Shown here in pieces: positions 32,691-44,818 of a stretch of 64,000 bases of DNA. Within the stretch, counting starts at the first letter, position 1. Each line of letters starts with the position of its first letter. A program made the translations under genes and the position numbers. The notes under the pieces were generated by a model. The model saw nothing but the letters and a program-made list of their open reading frames with translations, did no database searches and was not told the DNA's origin. Origin of the DNA: Pseudeuparius sepicola. Lineage: Eukaryota; Arthropoda; Insecta; Coleoptera; Anthribidae. The DNA is taken from the NCBI GenBank assembly GCA_963920635.1, contig OY987307.1:3038001-3102000 (forward strand), read 5' to 3'.

Positions 32691-33169
32691 TTAAAAGGTT
32701 GTAAAAAATTTAATCTGCAAAAAATATATTACAAAATTGCTGAAGTTTATTGTTGAAAAAAAAAAGTTTTTAATCACAAAAAATATGACAAAATTGACCT
32801 TATACTTAGATACTTTTTGATAAAAGTCCAGAGAGTGTTGAAAATGCATATGTTTATATATTGTTATGGCCCAGTTCAAAAACTGTATGAAAATGATAAT
32901 TATAAAAAGCGGGAATATTACGGTTTAGTGTTGGAGAGGCGAGCGGAAAATGATCAGTTTATAGGTGCGTATTGTTATCACTTGTAAATTATCACTATAA
33001 AGATTACACTTTACTACTATTAACTAATTACTACTAATAGGTATTCTATTACTACTCCTATGGTTATTTTAATAAAAGAAACACTCACTATTGGTCGTGA
33101 GAAAATACACGACAATTTATTTCAATCCAAATTTTTCGGAATCTATTGAATCAAGTTAATGAGCCAAAT

Positions 33170-33471
33170 ATTGTTTGGCAGCACAGCTCCAGCACATAAA
33201 TCAATTGAGGTCAAGAGGCATTTAGATTACACTTTTGTACAGGGGATTGGTTCAAATGGCCTGCCAGAAGCCCAGACTTGACCCTTGACCCCACTCGACT
33301 TTCTGCGGGTCACTTTCAAGGACCGGGTAGAGGTGAAATAACGTCGACCAAGTTAAAGAAAAAATATCTCAGGAGATCAGAGAGATGAACGAGGCAGGTA
33401 TCGTGGCTAACTACAAGAGAAGTTTATCCTGTGTTTCACAAAATGGGAGCATTATAGAACACCTTCTATAA
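33170..33471 (+). pseudogene. Mariner-like transposase C-terminal relic
   Basis: Frame-shifted translation shows a WPARSPDL-like block, then PLDFL, then a tail VKEKISQEIREMN..NGSIIEHLL ending at TAA (33471). The frames change at least twice. It represents the third-Asp region and tail of a transposase distinct from the intact pair. Confidence 0.55.
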
Positions 33472-33599
33472 TTTAATTCATAATAAGGTATAACGTTCCA
33501 TAAATATGCCTTTTATTAAGAATAAAACGACAGAAAAAATAAAATATAACTTATGGAAAATTTCCACAGCAGTGTTGGCTTTGTTGAATTTTCAATAAA

Positions 33600-34672
33600 C
33601 AGGGTGATTCACTTTTAAATACCGAACATTTAAGAATCCATAAAAGTTGAAAAAATAATGCGAGTTTCTTATATAAACTTAGTTCGTTTGGGCCTTAAAG
33701 ATACAGGCTGATCAAGTTTTGAAAAAAAAAAAGGTTTTATTTTTTTCTTCGTAAATATTAGAGATATCAAAACTAAATTTAGTACACAAGATACATGAGT
33801 ATAGGACTATAAAAGTAAAAAATATCAGGTTTTAAAATATACCGGTGGGGGAGATGTGGGTAATTGGTATCAATAATTCGACAAAAAAATAGTACGGCCC
33901 CGCACATAATATAAATTTTTGAATAGACCATTCAATTGTAAGCAAAAAGTATCTCTTGGCAATTTTTCGTAAATTTGGTCGTTTCGGCGTAATTGTAATG
34001 TTTGTGATTTATTACACATAGGGGCAAACAGGTAACGGTAATTAATTCAAATAAAACATTTTTAATTAATGCAATACTACAATAATTTAACAATTTTTTA
34101 ACATTATAATACGTGTTCGAAGTGCTTTCTCCTCATTTTTGAACATGTTTGGCATCGAAATAACAGATTAGCTACCGCAGAACGTATGGTAGCTCGGTTT
34201 GTTTTGAGAGTTTCCACATTTTCTTCAATTTTGAGCCTTAGTTCACCCCTGGTGTCGGATACTGTGTTATAAACTTTGTCTTTTAAATATCCCCAAACAG
34301 AAATTGGTCCAATTCCATCAGGTTCTGGTTGTCGAGGCGGAAAGCGACCAATCCAGTGGTGCGGAAAATTCTCGTTTAACCAATTCCTCACTTTTCGCCC
34401 ATAGTGAGGTGGTGCTCCATCTAATTGAAACCATAGCCTCACCCTAATATTTAGCGGCAGATCTTGATGTAGTTTTGCTTTAATTAAACATTAATTAAAC
34501 ATATTTTTATTTTGTGCAAGGCCGTACTATTTTTTGTCGACTTATTAATACCAATTACCCATATCTTCGCAACTGGTAAATTTTAAAACGTAATATTTTG
34601 TACTTTTATTTTGCATATTCTGTGCACTAAATTTAGTTTTGATATCTCAAATATTTACGTAGAAACGCCCTG
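33600..34672 (-). mobile_element. Degenerate mariner-like element
   Basis: Inverted arms match at about 33745-33900 and 34520-34672 (ACTAAATTTAGT..GATATC regions, CAGGG-type ends). The left terminus is uncertain because about 140 bp lie between its CAGGGTG end and the matching arm. Contains the transposase relic 34104-34442. Confidence 0.5.
34104..34442 (-). pseudogene. Mariner-like transposase C-terminal relic
   Basis: Contains FQLDGAPPHYGRKVRNWLNEN (second Asp), then a corrupted PPR-x-PEPDG segment where PRSPDL should be, then VWGYLKDKVYN and a tail ending RKHFEHVL. It lacks the N-terminal half. The damaged third-Asp block suggests compensating indels. Confidence 0.7.
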
Positions 34673-35166
34673 TATTGTAAAAACGGCTGGAGAAATCATA
34701 TAACATATATATGTCGTTGGAATCGGGACTAAGCGTAGATTCCAAAAATGCAATAATATACAGGTTACGGAACACCCTGTGTCAATTTCAATAAAACCAC
34801 GGAAAAGCTCACGAAAAACCTTAAAACTTTTATCTCTACAATTTTTTCTTTAACTTGAAAAATAAAGAAGTTAAGGGGGGTGTTCCTCTTGGATGGATCA
34901 CCCTGTACACTCAATCTAGCCGGGACATCTCGTATATCGTGTGTAGCCTGAATTTCTGCGCTATATACGTTCTAATAATATTTACGATCGGTCAGGTCGC
35001 ATAATGGAAAAGAAGATTGCACTCGCAGCGCCTAGAAATGTCAGGACATTCACTCGGTTACAGCACTGATGAGCGAAGTTGAATTTAAGAGGGTCAGTGG
35101 CGTACACGGCAGATTTCTAACGAGAATCAGGGCGTTCCGTGGTTATGTGCAAATATTTGGAGGAAG
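34673..35166. other. Unassigned spacer with MITE-like ends
   Basis: ACACCCTGTG at about 34787 and CACCCTGTAC at about 34907 look like single ends of MITEs whose partners I could not find. No gene. Confidence 0.3.
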
Positions 35167-36981
35167 CCCAAGCAGCATTAAAGTTGCGGTAACTGAGATG
35201 GGAACTTTGAATAAGTAGTTATTACGTAATTGTTACTTAAAAATAGACTTATTAGTTTTTATTACTTGTATTGAGAAAGTATGAGTAATTACGTAGTAAT
35301 TATTACTACAAGTTGGAACTTTATGGTTTCAGTACTTCTAAGTAGTTTTTGAAGTACCTATCTGGAACGGAATTGTTACTATGCAAAATTACGTTAAAGT
35401 CACGTTAACTCTAAAGTTATATTCAATGGTCACAATTACTTTGTTGCGTTACTTGTTTATCACTTTAAAGTTTTCATTACTTTATGGTAACGGTGAAAGT
35501 AACTTCTACATCTTAGCGACTTTAGAAATACCTCCAAAGTTACGGAACTATATAGTAATATTTAAAGTGAAATTAACTTTCCCGCTACTCGAGAAAACTA
35601 CTGTATGGTAAGTTTTACTTCTCACTCCATTTTAAAATTACTAGAAGGTTCCAATTACTACAAAAAATACTTTAAAGTAACTGTCACTTCTATATAGGGA
35701 CCAAAATGGAAACTACATTTAGTTCCTTACAATCGTTTGAAGGATTGGGTCGTTTTTGCGAAGTGATGAAAATGTCAGCCATTAGAAAGAAGAAAAATTA
35801 TAGACACACATTTTATAGAAAATTAAAGCAGCAGTTGGATGAAACGAATCGAAACACGAGCATTTGTCTTCAATACAAAATTACAAAACGCTTCTCTTGT
35901 GTAGCTACAATTTTAAATATCAACATTTCGAAATATAGCACAAAACATACCGGCTGAAAATAACACTCTCATATAAAAATTATAGGTTAAAGTTCCAAAT
36001 GAGACCTATAGTAGTAGCATTCGGAACTTAAACGAGGCTTCTGGAACTTTGAAGTTCTCTTGTAGTAATTAGGACTTTAGAGTTTAAAATATCTATAACT
36101 AATTTTCGTCATAAAGGTAGGAATTACCTTAAAGTGAAAAAAGTCTTGTTGCCGTTACTACCAGTTAAGTGGCAAAGCCTTCAAACACCCATTTTAAGGT
36201 AAATAATACTTAGAAGTAATTACTGAAAATTACGCCATATTTTCTTATAAAATGATAGACGCCATTAATATCAAATGTCAATTTACTTTGGTACTGAAAT
36301 AGTTATTTCTTCAAAATTGTCCCAAAAAAGAGAAAATTGAGCAAAAATGAACTCGTATAACTTATAGAAACATAAAAAAGCATTTTTCATCATTTTTAGG
36401 TAATTTCGCACATTTTCGTAATTTATCCTCCCGACAAAAAAGTGTTAAAACATGCATTTTGAGAGGGCGCGTTGTTACTTTTCAATCTATCATCGTCATA
36501 TTTGACAGAAAATTTTCAATCGTTTTAGTTTTTTGAATCTAGCAAGGAGAAATAAATCAGCAAATTAATACCTTTCTTATACCTACCATTATTCATAGAC
36601 ATAAGTTAAAAATAAATATTAGGTACTTCTATTTTCCACGGTTATTGAAAAATGACGGAAGATGCTGGGCTAGAATACTTTTTAATTATTTAGACAAAGA
36701 CAAAGCGAGGACGCGAATGTAAAGAAGCAAACAAATCCAACAAAGTAGCGGTGACCACGCCGCTACGTCTCCACCACGTTGCCGGAACGTAAGCGCGTCG
36801 TAGCGGTGTAAGTTGCTAGGTGGTCGCCGTTACGTATCTATCGCCCTCAAAATGTTCCCCATTTTGGTCGCAGGGACGTAATAGGAACGTAGTAATTACG
36901 TTCCTATCAGTAGTAATCACAACTTTAAAGTTGCAAACAAAAGTCGCCGGAACGTAACGGCGACTAAAAATGCTGCTTGGG
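35167..36981. mobile_element. Unclassified TIR element saturated with AAGTTAC/GTAACTT-type motifs
   Basis: The ends CCCAAGCAGCATT..AGT.GC.GT.AC and inverse lie at 35167 and 36981. No TSD could be identified. The interior is full of short variants of GTTACTT, AAAGTAAC, GGAACTTT and ACGTAA on both strands, unlike the flanks. One small open frame (35706-35957) is present. The superfamily is unknown; a non-autonomous DNA transposon with dense transposase-binding sites is the simplest reading. Confidence 0.5.
35706..35957 (+). CDS. Hypothetical small protein inside the motif-rich element
   Basis: An 83-codon ATG-initiated frame beginning METTFSSLQSFEGLG with a basic stretch IRKKKNYRHTFYRKLKQ. I do not recognise a family. 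It starts right after a motif-rich segment and ends before another, so the non-motif part of the element coincides with this frame. It may be a fragment of an element-encoded protein or chance. Confidence 0.25.
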   Translation: METTFSSLQSFEGLGRFCEVMKMSAIRKKKNYRHTFYRKLKQQLDETNRNTSICLQYKITKRFSCVATILNINISKYSTKHTG

Positions 36982-37397
36982 AGTGTTCTACAGATGGTTT
37001 TAAGGGGGGTCCTTAAGCCTCCCCTGCAAAGTTATTCAGAAAAATGGTTTTGATTTTTTTTTCTCAAAAGCGGTTGAACTTAGAAACTTGAATAGGACGC
37101 ACTACCAGCGACTGGGAAAACACTTTGCGGTAGAAATATTTTGATATCTGACACGGTGATAGATGCCAATATGTGGTACTTCAAGTTATTATGCTTAGTT
37201 GTGCGGCTTGTGGCACATCCCTGACCGCCAAAACTAAAATGTTTGAGGATAATAATCCATCGGTAAGTAATTTTGTAATTTAAATTAACTTTTGAGGTCA
37301 TGCGCCAAAGTGACAGAGACGTTTGTGTAAGTCCCCTTCTTCTTCATAATTGGAAATTTAAAATTGGAATTGCTATATTATGATGGATTCCCAAACT
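36982..37397. other. Unassigned spacer
   Basis: No gene or bordered repeat recognised. Confidence 0.35.
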
Positions 37398-38230
37398 TAA
37401 GACTCAATGTTCAGCACGTGCGTGGTGATTCAACATTTTGACCCATAAAATGGCTTCGTTCGATCTGTAGCGAGTAACACGCATAATTTTAAACTTTTGG
37501 TCAATACAAATTTTAATCTAAGTAATTAATCACATTTTGAGACAAAAATTATTTAAAAATATTTGAATGATGGTCATTGTGATAAATATTTTTAAATAAT
37601 TTTTGTCTCAAAATATGATTAATTACTTAGATTAAAATTTGTATTGACCAAAAGTTTTAAATTATGCGTGTTACTTGCTACAGATCGAAAAAAGCCATTT
37701 TATAAGTCAAAATGTTGAATCACCACATACGTGCTGTACAGGGTGTTCCCGTATATTTTGACCTACCCCTAGAGCCTATATTTTTCGAGTTAGAAAAAAA
37801 TTACTTAAATGAAAGTTGTAGGGTTTTTTCTGAACCGCTAGGATCTGTTACTAGATAAAACAAATGGGCGTCGCAAATTTATGAAAAAATATTAACTTAC
37901 TTTTTTTTACGGAACACCCTGTATATTTGTGGATTTTTGAATTGCACGCATTTTTCCGATTCCAACAATATAAATATGTTATATGTTTGCTCTAAACATT
38001 CGCATGATATTCCATATTGCAGATAAATACGATCTTTTTATTTAATCAAGGTTGCCATGGAAAAACATTTCAACTTAGGCAAGGGCATTCCTGTAAATCC
38101 ATTATTTTTGGGACAATACACCTTGGTACCCTACAACTTTCATTTAAGTAATTTTTTTCTAACTCGACAAATAGAGAGTCTAGGGGTGGGTCAAAATATA
38201 CGGGAACACCCTGTACATTGAGCCTTAAAG
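37398..38230. repeat. Foldback element with a MITE in one arm
   Basis: Arms of about 170 bp (37398-37572, and 37577-37738 continued at 38216-38230) are close inverted copies around a centre near 37574. The right arm is interrupted by the MITE at 37739-38213; the uninterrupted sequence is visible in the left arm (CAATGTTCAGCACG). Confidence 0.72.
37739..38213. mobile_element. MITE (CAGGGTGTTCCCG termini)
   Basis: 475 bp, TA on both sides (37737-37738, 38214-38215). Inverted arms of about 100 bp include TATATTTTGACC and AAATGAAAGTTGTAGGGT. No coding capacity. Confidence 0.82.
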
Positions 38231-39242
38231 ACATAAACGTGCGTTATAATTTTTTTGCCTGTATCGAAGATTCACGAAAAATGAGGATTTCTACCTCGAT
38301 TAGTTTTTAAAAGCTTTTAAAACGAACTAAAAATTATAAAATATGATAAAATCGGACTAAAAAGTATAAAATAATTTCTCCTACACCGATAAAGTTGAGG
38401 CGCGTGCAATAGATAATAATAAGGAGTGTAGAAAACTAGCTGCCATTAAAAAACATTATTTGCAGTGCAATAGGTATAATTGTTAGTGATTTAAGTGCGC
38501 ATGCATCAATAATTACTATTATATATTTCGTGCGCCCCACGTTTTTTAGTCCGTTTTTTTAAACATGTTATATTAAAAAGTATACTTATTTATATTTTTG
38601 TTTTTTTTATATGTTACAGGTGTTACTTTTATTTTAAACCAAAGAATAACATGACTTTTTTGTATAGGCATTATTTTATAATAAATAATCTATACAGTAC
38701 TAAGTATTCATAAAGTTGGGAAAATTGGGTTTGCCTTTGGAAATATCGGGAAAAAATGTGTTACATGCCAATTTCCAAAAAGATATCAGGATATTTGTTT
38801 TTTCTTCAGTATATCTCTTCAAGTTGATACACGATATTTTTCCCTCAAAATAATTTAATTTACTGGTTGCTTTCTTACTACACATACCATACAAATAAAT
38901 TTCAACGCAAAACAGGGGAAAATAAGATTTTTTTTTTAATAGTTGTTATGTAACAACACAATATTGGTGCAGACTCTTTAATGTTAAGCTAAGTTCATGC
39001 CCTGGGCCAGTGTTGTAATATTTGTACACAAAACACATCTATATTTTGAAATTGAGTGAAGCAAAACGATAAAGTTCAGTTTTGTATTGAATTTTATGGT
39101 TTCAGTTGTAATTCCTGGTACCTATATCAATTAAGAAAAAAAACGAATAACCTTCTAAAATTTGATATAGACGCACAATAATACAATACGAATACATTTT
39201 CTTAATAACCATTTCCGATTTCCAAGGTAAAACCCCATTTTT
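38231..39242. other. Unassigned AT-rich spacer
   Basis: No gene, RNA or bordered repeat visible. Confidence 0.35.
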
Positions 39243-39584
39243 CCTAATTTTTATTTTAAAAAATTTCGAAAAGGGGTTCTTAGATGGGACATACTAAGGT
39301 CCAATTATGACCGAAAATTAGCTTTTTGATTTTTGGGAAAATGGCCGCTGTGACGTCATCGATATTATTTTCTTATAAACATACCATTTTTTCCTATATA
39401 TATTAAAGTCCTTATCATTCTTAACAACTTTTGTAGGAAAAGATTTTGTGTATCTTTGAGGGTGCCTGTGTACCCTTAAATTTATTCAACTAGAATATTT
39501 TTAAAATTTTTGAAAATTGTGCTTGTTACTATTGTTTGTTACTATTGTTTGTTACAAAAATTTAACAAAAAAAATTAAAACCGA

Positions 39585-39974
39585 CTTCAAAAATTTGCTC
39601 GTATGCACACTCCACCAAAAATAAAAAAAAAACAACAAAAAATAACACCGACTTCACAAATTTGCCCGTATGCACATTTCAATTGAAATTTTCGAAATAT
39701 TTTTCTGTTTATAAATTGAGTTATCTTTGGATTTGGTGACAGTCAAGGCAATGAATTTAAATCTATTTAGATATGAATACATCATATCCTACATACATCA
39801 CAACTTACTGTCACCGACTCCAAAGATAACTCGATTTAGAAAGAGAAATATTTCTAAAATTTTAGTTGAAATGTGCATACAGGCAAATTTGTGAAGTCAG
39901 TGTTATTTTTTGTTATTTATTTTTTTAATTTTTAGTGGAGTGTGCATACGGGTAAATTTTTGAAGTCGGTTTAA
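39585..39974. repeat. Foldback element
   Basis: Inverted arms share ACCGACTTCA..AAATTTGC..GTATGCACA and GAGTTATCTTTGGA. The loop centre is near 39775. No coding capacity. Confidence 0.65.
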
Positions 39975-40024
39975 ATTTTTTTGTTAAAATTTTTTTATTT
40001 CTTATTTTTTAGTGAATTATTAAG

Positions 40025-40510
40025 AATTATCGAAATCGGTCCAATATCAAATTCCATCCCCTATTTGTCCACCCTTAGGATTGAAATTTTTCTCTTCAAA
40101 TTTAAATGTGATGTGAATGTGATAAAATAAGAATCATCCAAATCGGTCCAATATGAACTTTCATCCCCTATTTATCTACCCTTAGGGGTGGAATTTTTTC
40201 TTTAAATTTAAATGGGACCACACCTAAGGTCCAATAAAGAAAAAAAACATTGAAATCGGTCCAATATGAAATTTCATCCCCTATTTTCCACCCTTACGGG
40301 TGGAATTTTTTCTTCAAATTTAAATGGGGGCCACCTCTAAGGTACTCCCTTTCTAATAAAAAAAAAAAGAATCATCGAAATCGGTTCAATATGAAATTTC
40401 ATCCCCTATTTGTCCACCCATAGGGGTGGCATTTTTTCTTCAAATTTAAATGGGGCCATTTTGTAGGTAGGTATACCCTTTCAAATAAAAAAGAATAATT
40501 ATTGTCCAGA
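40025..40510 (+). repeat. Tandem array of about 107-125-bp units
   Basis: Four units contain GAAATCGGTCCAATATGAAA, ATCCCCTATTTGTCCACC and TTCTTCAAATTTAAATGG, starting near 40030, 40138, 40251 and 40377; a fifth truncated start lies near 40507. The unit type resembles variable tails of insect retroposons, but no reverse transcriptase is nearby. Confidence 0.65.
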
Positions 40511-40793
40511 TCGGTTTATAAATGACGGAGTTCTGAGGTAACAAACAAAAAAATATACAACCGAATTGATAACCTCCTCCTTTTTTGAAGTCGGTTAAAA
40601 AATTAAAATATTCCAGATGAAAAAATTTAAGGGTGCCCAAGGTACCCTATTACATAGGTACTCTTAAATAATTTCTGACTATCAATTAATTGTTTCCATG
40701 GCTAGCTAGATTTCGGAAAATGGTTAGAAAAATTCCCTGTTTTTTACATATTTGACCCTGTAGATTTTGAACAATAAAATATACAGAATAGTA

Positions 40794-41361
40794 TATTTCA
40801 TTACGAGTCTGGAAGGCTGCGCCTCACAGGGGAATTTGTCACGCACGCACGGAAAAATCTATTTCTGGACGTGTAATGAACGATATTTTTTATTATACTT
40901 CTTTGAAATCGGAAACATAAAACATTTTATCGGCATATTATAATAAATTTAATTGACAAAAAATAAACAATGCAGACAATATAGTGTTTGATATGTATGA
41001 TGCGTTTCCATGGTTACTCTCAAATTATTTCAAAGGTGCTTTGTTGCAAATTAGTTATTGTCAGATAAGGTGAATAAAACGTCAAAAATATTAGAGAAAT
41101 GTATCTAAATATTGAAACACTTACGAATTAAAATACAAAATAGGTACATGTTAAATATCAGAGAGCATATAGAGTTTCTTAAATTTAGTTTACTTTGCTG
41201 TATATTTCTATTTTAAAGCCATATATTCGGCATGTTTATTCAGCGCACGGAAAGTTTTTCCGTGCGCTGTTTCCGTGCGCTAGCCCGAAAAACCCCATCT
41301 TTCATTATTGCTAAAACAGATGAAAATAAGGTGTTTTCAAAGAAGTATAATAAAAAATCCT
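40794..41361 (+). repeat. Dispersed repeat, copy 2 (of 697-1290)
   Basis: Reverse complement of 697-1290, with inverted subrepeats built on TTTTTATTATACTTCTTTG at about 40890 and 41336. Contains GTGCGCTG-rich hairpins near 41243-41282. Confidence 0.6.
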
Positions 41362-41545
41362 TTCCTACAAAAGTTGTTGAGTTTGATAAGGACTTTCAAT
41401 ATATAGGAAAAAATGGTATGTTTCTGGGAAAAAAATATCGATGACGTCACAGCGGTCATTTTCCCAAACATCAAAGAAGCGATCGTAATTGAACCTTAGT
41501 ATGTCCCATTTAAGAACCCCTTTTCGAAATTTTATTTTGAGTTTT

Positions 41546-42156
41546 CGTGTTCCCTCTGTAGGCCTGGGACGTCGAGTTTCGCTCACACTGTACAAAAAAG
41601 TATCGAGTTTACAAATTCTGATTTTGTGTTGTTTTGCTTCTCAAATTATCATATTGTATCGTTTTAAAATGAAACTACCTACTTACTGCGCGTAGATTAT
41701 TCTATATTTTTGTTTCAAAGAACATTATGGATGTATACTAGGTACATGAATTTTTCATAGACCTCCATAGGTATGAACCGGATCTTGTTTACAGTATCAA
41801 GCTAATAACAATCGAGGAAATCTCCATTTTAATTTTGAATTTCATTTTTTTAATTGCTCAAATCATTAGAAAAAATAATTGCCGACAAAGGTGTTGTGCA
41901 ACGTAGACAGATTTAATTATTGTAAGAACAAATACATTTATTATAATCGTGTCTGGCAAGACGCATCACCTTATCATTCATGCATTATTTATGAATTATT
42001 TGTGTTGTACAAAAGAATTACTTCCCTTATTTTCGAAGAAAGCCATACTAATTATTGTGAATTCATAATTTGTTGTTAGTAGATAATTGAGGTAATAACT
42101 GCAAATAGCAATAATTTCACGAATTACTTATTTCATATAAGAAGTCCGTGAATTGC
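41546..42156. other. Unassigned AT-rich spacer
   Basis: No gene or bordered repeat visible. Confidence 0.35.
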
Positions 42157-44145
42157 CTTGGTACATACATAAATAACTATTTCTTGAAATCGACAGTGAA
42201 GTGTCTCAAAATCATCATTAAAAGCTCAGAAATCGGCACTGAAGTAGCCCATTATTGTACGATTTTTTCAATAAGTAGGCCTTGGCGAGATGTAAACATA
42301 AAACGTCAGACATCGCCCATCAAAATTGACCAAATATTCAAAACCCGCCCAGTAAATCCTTAATTTTTCGTACACATTGCGAAATTGTTATCTATAGCAG
42401 CGCAATTTTTTAGTACAAATATTTTAGTAGGTTTGAATATTAATCTATTTTACATGGAGGCTGCACAACAGACAGCAGTTTGGATTTTCTGTCAGAAAGT
42501 GCCGTGTCTCGTCATACTTGATCTAGGTAGAGCAATCGTCAAAGTCAAGCAACGCCGCGCCGCGCGTAGTCGGTTCATGGATGGGTGATCCATTATGATA
42601 ATTTTTTCGCCTAATAAAACATTTTTTTGCGATTTCAAAAAATATATACAGTGTGTCCCACTTAAGGACTGACCACCCCTGTAAAATTTTTATTTATAGC
42701 TCGATTTTCATAAACTTTTTGTTGTTGGATAGAGCTTCAAAAATGGCATCAAACACATAAGTCAGGTGCCTCGTGCGTTAAAGTCATGGCCCACTGAGAC
42801 GGTGTTTTAGTGCTGAAATTTCGAGAAGTACTATTAGGGATTTTTTAGAGGAAAATCAATGCCTGATTCTTATTCAGTGTTGTTCGAAACCCAAACGTAC
42901 CAATTTGCATTACCATGGCTCTACAGGGTGTTTCAAAATTTTTAGTGTCCCACTTAATTAGTGACCACCCCTGTAAAATTTTTATTTTTAGCACAATTTC
43001 ATAAAAAAAATTTTTTGTTGGATAGAGCTTCAATAATGGCATTAAATGCATAATTCAGGTGCCTCCTGCGTTAAATTCATGGCCCACTGAGACGTTGTTT
43101 TAGTGCTGAAATTTCGAGAAGTACTATTAGGGACTTTTTTAGAGAAAAATTAATGCTAGATTTTTATTCAACATTGTTGGAAACCCAAACGTACCAATTT
43201 GCATTAGAAAATGGTGGACTAATTGAAATGACTGAAATTTGAGTTTATGTTATGTTGTGTTGTTCATTCATGTATTTGATGATATTAAATTAAATAAAAA
43301 ATTGGTTCGCTAATAAATTTTTGAAAGAATATGAGTTCCTCATGAATATTTTAGTGACCAACTTACTAGAAATTAAGAAAATTAATTACAAATTAGTACG
43401 TTTTTGTTTGGAACCTCTCACTGCATATAAGAATCCGGCCATACTTTTTCTTTTAATTTTTTTGGAACACCCTGTGGAGCTATGGTAATGCAAATTGGTA
43501 CGTTTGGGTTTCCAACAAGCTGAATAAGAAACCGGCATTAATTTTCCTCCAAAAAATCCATAATAGTACCTACTTCTCGAAATTTCAGCACTAAAACACC
43601 GTCTCAGTGGGCCATGAATTTAACGCACGAGGCACCTGAATTATGCATTTAATGCCATTTTTAAAGCTCTACCCAACAAAAAAAAGTTTACGAAAATCGA
43701 GCTATAAATAAAAATTTCACATGTGGCAATAAAAATTTTGAAACTCCCTGTATAGCTACGGCAATGCAAATTGGTACGTTTGGGTTTCGAACAATGCTGA
43801 ATAAGAATCAGGCATTGATTTTCCTCTAAAAAAAATCCCTAATAGTACTTCTCGAAATTTCAGCACTAAAACACCGTCTCAGTGGGCCATGACTTTAACG
43901 CACGAGGCACCTGACTTATGTGTTTGATGCCATTTTTGAAGCTCTATCCAACAACAAAAAGTTTATGAAAATCGAGCTATAAATAAAAATTTTACAGGGG
44001 TGGTCAGTCCTTAAGTGGGACACACTGTATAATATTTACCTCGGCACTGATGTTCTTTTTATGACTCATATGGTCATAAAAATGAGTCATAAAAAGTTGA
44101 ACTTCAGTGCCTTGGTACATAAATAACTATTTCCAGGTCCGTCCC
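42157..44145 (+). repeat. Family A repeat, copy 2, interrupted by a MITE
   Basis: Matches the interior of the element at 11526-20694 (blocks around AAATATTCAAAACCCG, GGCTGCACAA and GCCTAATAAAACATT) without the errantivirus. It gives the uninterrupted form of the retroviral target. Split by a MITE at 42649-44027 whose empty site is visible at about 19936-19941. Both edges carry CCTTGGTACATA. Confidence 0.6.
42649..44027. mobile_element. MITE, apparently inserted into a copy of itself
   Basis: Ends CAGTGTGTCCCACTTAAGGAC and inverse, TA at 42647-42648 and 44028-44029. Inside, the same arm sequence starts again near 42945 (GTGTCCCACTTAATTAG) after a CAGGGTGTTTC motif, and the mirrored ends repeat near 43465 and 43745. 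This suggests a second related copy nested in the first. Confidence 0.7.
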
Positions 44146-44455
44146 CCGTAAGTTCACTTTACATGCTCGCCAACAGGTCTGAACGCGAAAGTGAAATGTT
44201 CGAGGTGCCCTGTTGCTAGGTACAAAAAGTATTGCCTTGTGTAGCAACTTGAAACTGGCGTCAAATTATGTTTTACATCGACTGTTTTATACTGATTTTG
44301 ATCAAAAAGAATACGAATTATGCCAAAGAAAAATTAAGAACATGGATATATTTTTCAGTGTCAAATAATGTGGCCAATAGCATTGAGTAAATTTATTCCT
44401 TTACTCAATGCTAATAGCAAAATCAAGCAGCAGTGAACGTAGTGCTGGGTTAAAA

Positions 44456-44553
44456 GCGTCCAGATAGTAAACCGTAGGACACGGGTTCGAGTCCCACACA
44501 AAAAAGCGTCTAGATAGTAAACCGTAGGACACGGGTTCGAGTCCCACACAAAA
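44456..44553 (+). repeat. Tandemly duplicated tRNA-like segment
   Basis: Two 50-bp units (44456 and 44506) each contain GGTTCGAGTCC, a perfect RNA polymerase III B box, in the context GGACACGGGTTCGAGTCCCAC. Only the 3' half of a tRNA is recognisable and the T-stem is imperfect. This is a tRNA fragment or SINE head rather than a functional tRNA gene. Confidence 0.5.
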
Positions 44554-44818
44554 CCCAAGTTTTTTAATTTATTTTTATTATCGCTGCATTCTACGTCTTA
44601 TATTTATTACTGATTTTAATTTTTAGTAATTGAGCAATGGTTATTTTCAATCTTATTACTCACAATCTACTCCATAGCGTTTAGTTAAAATTACCTATAC
44701 CTTTTTTATAATAGGAAATGGTCGGAAACAGCACGATGCGCAAGCTCTTTTTTGGCCTCGGTCCCCGGCCAAAAATATGGACTTACGCATCTTGCAATGT
44801 AAATAACTATTTCATATA

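Larger units (their letters stand above)
39243..41545. repeat. Large inverted-repeat composite
   Basis: Outer arms (about 39243-39455 and 41360-41545) are inverted copies around TTTCGAAAAGGGGTTCTTA and GACGTCATCGATATT. Between them lie a foldback (39585-39974), a tandem array (about 40025-40510) and dispersed repeat copy 2 (40794-41361), so the interior was built by later insertions. No coding region. Confidence 0.55.

Noticed and set aside
40025..40510. CRISPR-like array
   Set aside because: Units are long, lack short identical repeats with unique spacers, and the genome is clearly eukaryotic.
44456..44553. Functional tRNA genes
   Set aside because: Only the B-box half is present, the acceptor and anticodon arms cannot be drawn, and the T-stem is imperfect.
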